From Mycobacterium sp. OAS707 (GTDB lineage Bacteria > Actinomycetota > Actinomycetes > Mycobacteriales > Mycobacteriaceae), in contig NZ_JADBDS010000004.1 of assembly GCF_014873705.1 (NCBI RefSeq), forward strand, positions 248,001 to 312,000: a stretch of DNA of 64,000 bases, written 5' to 3'. A program made the translations under genes and the position numbers. Every line of letters begins with the position of its first letter. Position 1 is the first letter of the stretch. The notes under the pieces were generated by a model. That model was given only the letters and a program-made list of their open reading frames with translations. It searched no databases and was not told where the DNA came from. Of this stretch, positions 62,500 to 64,000 are shown piece by piece.

Positions 62500-62978
62500 G
62501 TCGCGTCCTCCGCGCCGAGGGCCGCGATATCGGTCAGCTGTGCGACAACCCGTTCTGCCACATCGAAATCCAGCGCCACGATGCGCACCGCACCCGCCGA
62601 CGACGCCGTCGTCACCGTCACATTGGCCAGCCCGAACAGCTGGTCCAGCGGGCCACGTTCGGTGTCGACGGTCTGCACCCGCGAGATCGGCGCGATCCGG
62701 TGCTCCTGCACCAGCCAGCCTGTCCGCGTATACACCGCCTTGGGGTCGATGTCCCAGCGGTGCACGCGGTATCGCCACACCGGGACCACCCCTACGAACA
62801 ACACGATGCCCAACGCCGTGGCCATGGCCGCAGTCGCGTGTAACCACGGCAACCGGGGGCTGACGACGAACCAGACCAGCTGGCCCACCGCCAGCATCAG
62901 CCACGGGATCGCCGCGCCGATCGCCCAGACCAGCGGGGCCTTGCGACTCGGCCGGTTGGCCGGTTCGATCAGCTGCAT
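62496..62978 (-). CDS. PH-domain (YdbS-like) membrane protein
   Basis: 160 residues. Two membrane segments (about 14-34 and 42-62), then a bPH2 domain (YRVHRWDIDPKAVYTRTGWLVQEHRIAPISRVQTVDTERGPLDQLFGLANV shape). It pairs with the larger PH protein in a YdbS/YdbT-type operon. ATG at 62978 preferred for its GTGGGG ribosome site; GTG at 62984 possible. Confidence 0.87.
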   Translation of the reverse strand: MQLIEPANRPSRKAPLVWAIGAAIPWLMLAVGQLVWFVVSPRLPWLHATAAMATALGIVLFVGVVPVWRYRVHRWDIDPKAVYTRTGWLVQEHRIAPISRVQTVDTERGPLDQLFGLANVTVTTASSAGAVRIVALDFDVAERVVAQLTDIAALGAEDAT

Positions 62979-63025
62979 CCCCACGACAACGAAACTAACC
63001 GTTAGGCCCTGAGTATGTTGAGGCC

Positions 63026-63937
63026 ATGAGCAGCAAGTGGACCGCGGCCGACGTGCCGGATCAGACGGGCCGAGTCGCAATCGTGACGGGTGCGAATTCG
63101 GGCCTGGGCTTCGACACGGCGGCGGTATTGGCGGGCAAGGGTGCCCACGTCGTGCTCGCCGTGCGCAATCTCGCCAAAGGCAACGAGGCCGCAGATCGGA
63201 TCAGGTCGAAGAATCCCAACGCAGAAGTCAGCCTCCAGGAGTTGGACCTGACGTCGCTGGACAGTATTCGCAACGCCGCCGATCAGTTGCGCGCCGACTA
63301 TCCGCTCATCGACCTGCTGATCAACAACGCGGGCGTGATGTACGTGCCGACGCGCGAAACCACCAAAGACGGTTTCGAGATGCAATTCGGCACCAATCAT
63401 CTCGGCGCCTTCGCGTTGACCGGTCAGCTGCTCGACAACCTGTTGCCGGTCGAGGGGTCGCGGGTCATCGCGGTCAGTAGCGTCGGCCACCGCATCCTGG
63501 CCCGGATCCATTTCGACGACTTGCAGTTGGAACGCAGATACAACCGCGTCGAGGCCTACGGCCAGTCCAAGCTCGCGAATCTGCTGTTCACCTATGAATT
63601 GCAGCGGCGGCTCGCCGCCAAGGGGACGCCCACAATCGCCGCGGTCGCCCATCCAGGTCTGTCGGACACCGAGTTGATGCGGCATCTGCCCAGCTTCATC
63701 CCTCCCTTCCTATGGCGTTCGTTCATGCAGCCCGCAGCGATGGGTGCGTTGCCGATCCTGCGCGTGGCCACCGACCCCGACGTGCAGGGCGGCCAGTATT
63801 ACGGGCCCGACGGCATCGGCGAAACCAGAGGCCATCCGAAACTCGTTGAGTCCAGCGGTCAGTCGCATGACGAGGATCTTCAGCGGCGACTGTGGACGGT
63901 GTCCGAAGAACTCACCGGCGTGACGTTCCCCGTCTGA
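63026..63937 (+). CDS. Short-chain dehydrogenase/reductase, copy 2 (Rv0439c-like)
   Basis: 303 residues, close paralogue of 49259-50167: same TGANSGLGFDTA cofactor motif, NNAGVM, SSVGHR and EAYGQSKLAN. It is next to moeA as Rv0439c is next to moeA2 in M. tuberculosis, so it is the more likely orthologue. The stop TGA shares one base with the moeA ATG. Confidence 0.93.
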   Translation: MSSKWTAADVPDQTGRVAIVTGANSGLGFDTAAVLAGKGAHVVLAVRNLAKGNEAADRIRSKNPNAEVSLQELDLTSLDSIRNAADQLRADYPLIDLLINNAGVMYVPTRETTKDGFEMQFGTNHLGAFALTGQLLDNLLPVEGSRVIAVSSVGHRILARIHFDDLQLERRYNRVEAYGQSKLANLLFTYELQRRLAAKGTPTIAAVAHPGLSDTELMRHLPSFIPPFLWRSFMQPAAMGALPILRVATDPDVQGGQYYGPDGIGETRGHPKLVESSGQSHDEDLQRRLWTVSEELTGVTFPV

Positions 63938-64000
63938 TGCGCACCGTCGATGAACACCGGCGCGTCGTCGCCGGACTGATCACCGCCAAGCCTGCGGTCA
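63937..64000 (+). CDS. moeA: Molybdopterin molybdenumtransferase MoeA, 5' end only
   Basis: Only 21 complete codons are inside the window, MRTVDEHRRVVAGLITAKPAV in sense. The opening and the position after the SDR gene fit MoeA2 (Rv0438c), which inserts molybdenum into molybdopterin. If so it could serve the molybdenum hydroxylase encoded at 23082-26829. Identification rests mainly on synteny. Confidence 0.7.
   Translation, partial: MRTVDEHRRVVAGLITAKPAV

Overview
The window is a chromosomal segment of a mycobacterium, most likely an environmental Mycolicibacterium-type species. The evidence is the high G+C, the heavy use of GTG starts, HbhA with its lysine-rich tail, RamB beside isocitrate lyase, GroEL2 with two CIRCE operators, the 13E12-type HNH protein, and gene order that (from memory) follows M. 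tuberculosis Rv0483-Rv0460 and then Rv0457c, Rv0456c, Rv0440, Rv0439c and Rv0438c. I saw no rRNA, tRNA, CRISPR array, transposase, integrase or phage gene. No stretch longer than about 300 bases lacks a gene.

Region 1 (1-20960) is conserved core. It starts with a cut L,D-transpeptidase lipoprotein gene and murB (cell wall). Two tandem DUF2505 genes with leaderless-type promoters follow, then a methyltransferase-like protein, a nitrilase-family amidase, a DUF2993 protein and deoC. Next are a secreted DUF2599-like protein, a DUF2516 membrane protein, hbhA, an XRE regulator, a DUF445 membrane protein, a TetR regulator and a class III-like PPK2. A DUF559 protein with a large inverted repeat sits before a carbon block of fadB2, aceA, a thioesterase and ramB. 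The region ends with a CMD-family protein, a DUF4193 zinc-ribbon protein, small membrane proteins and lipoamide dehydrogenase.

Region 2 (21031-27467) is an operon for a molybdenum hydroxylase: MoxR ATPase, CoxE-like VWA protein, 2Fe-2S small subunit, molybdopterin large subunit, FAD medium subunit and CoxG-like protein. The large subunit has AYRGAGR where true CO dehydrogenase has AYxCSFR, so its substrate is open.

Region 3 (27485-46660) is mixed: a prolyl oligopeptidase, two enoyl-CoA hydratase family proteins, a DUF2889 protein, a class I-like PPK2, an aldehyde dehydrogenase, a PAP2 phosphatase, a DinB/DUF664 protein and a 1110-residue cyclase-ATPase-LuxR regulator with the Rv0386-type Gln/Asn substrate pair. 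After these come an O-methyltransferase, a VOC protein, a D-aminoacylase-like amidohydrolase, a secreted phosphoesterase and an FMN-type protein. At its end a methyltransferase gene and an unrecognised 337-residue gene lie between two directly repeated 63-64 bp intergenic elements, the best candidate in the window for a small movable or exchanged unit.

Region 4 (46735-64000) holds groEL2 with a UUCG-loop terminator and two CIRCE sites, then a TetR/SDR pair with a clear operator. A block follows with tail-to-tail VWA paralogues, a cupin, a class II UvrA-like ATPase divergent from an SF2 helicase, an SRPBCC protein, an S51 peptidase, an HNH protein, a HAD phosphatase, a VOC protein and two PH-domain membrane proteins. 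A second copy of the SDR gene and the start of moeA close the window. The two SDR paralogues are in direct orientation about 13 kb apart and bracket this block, which appears to be absent between groEL2 and moeA2 in M. tuberculosis.
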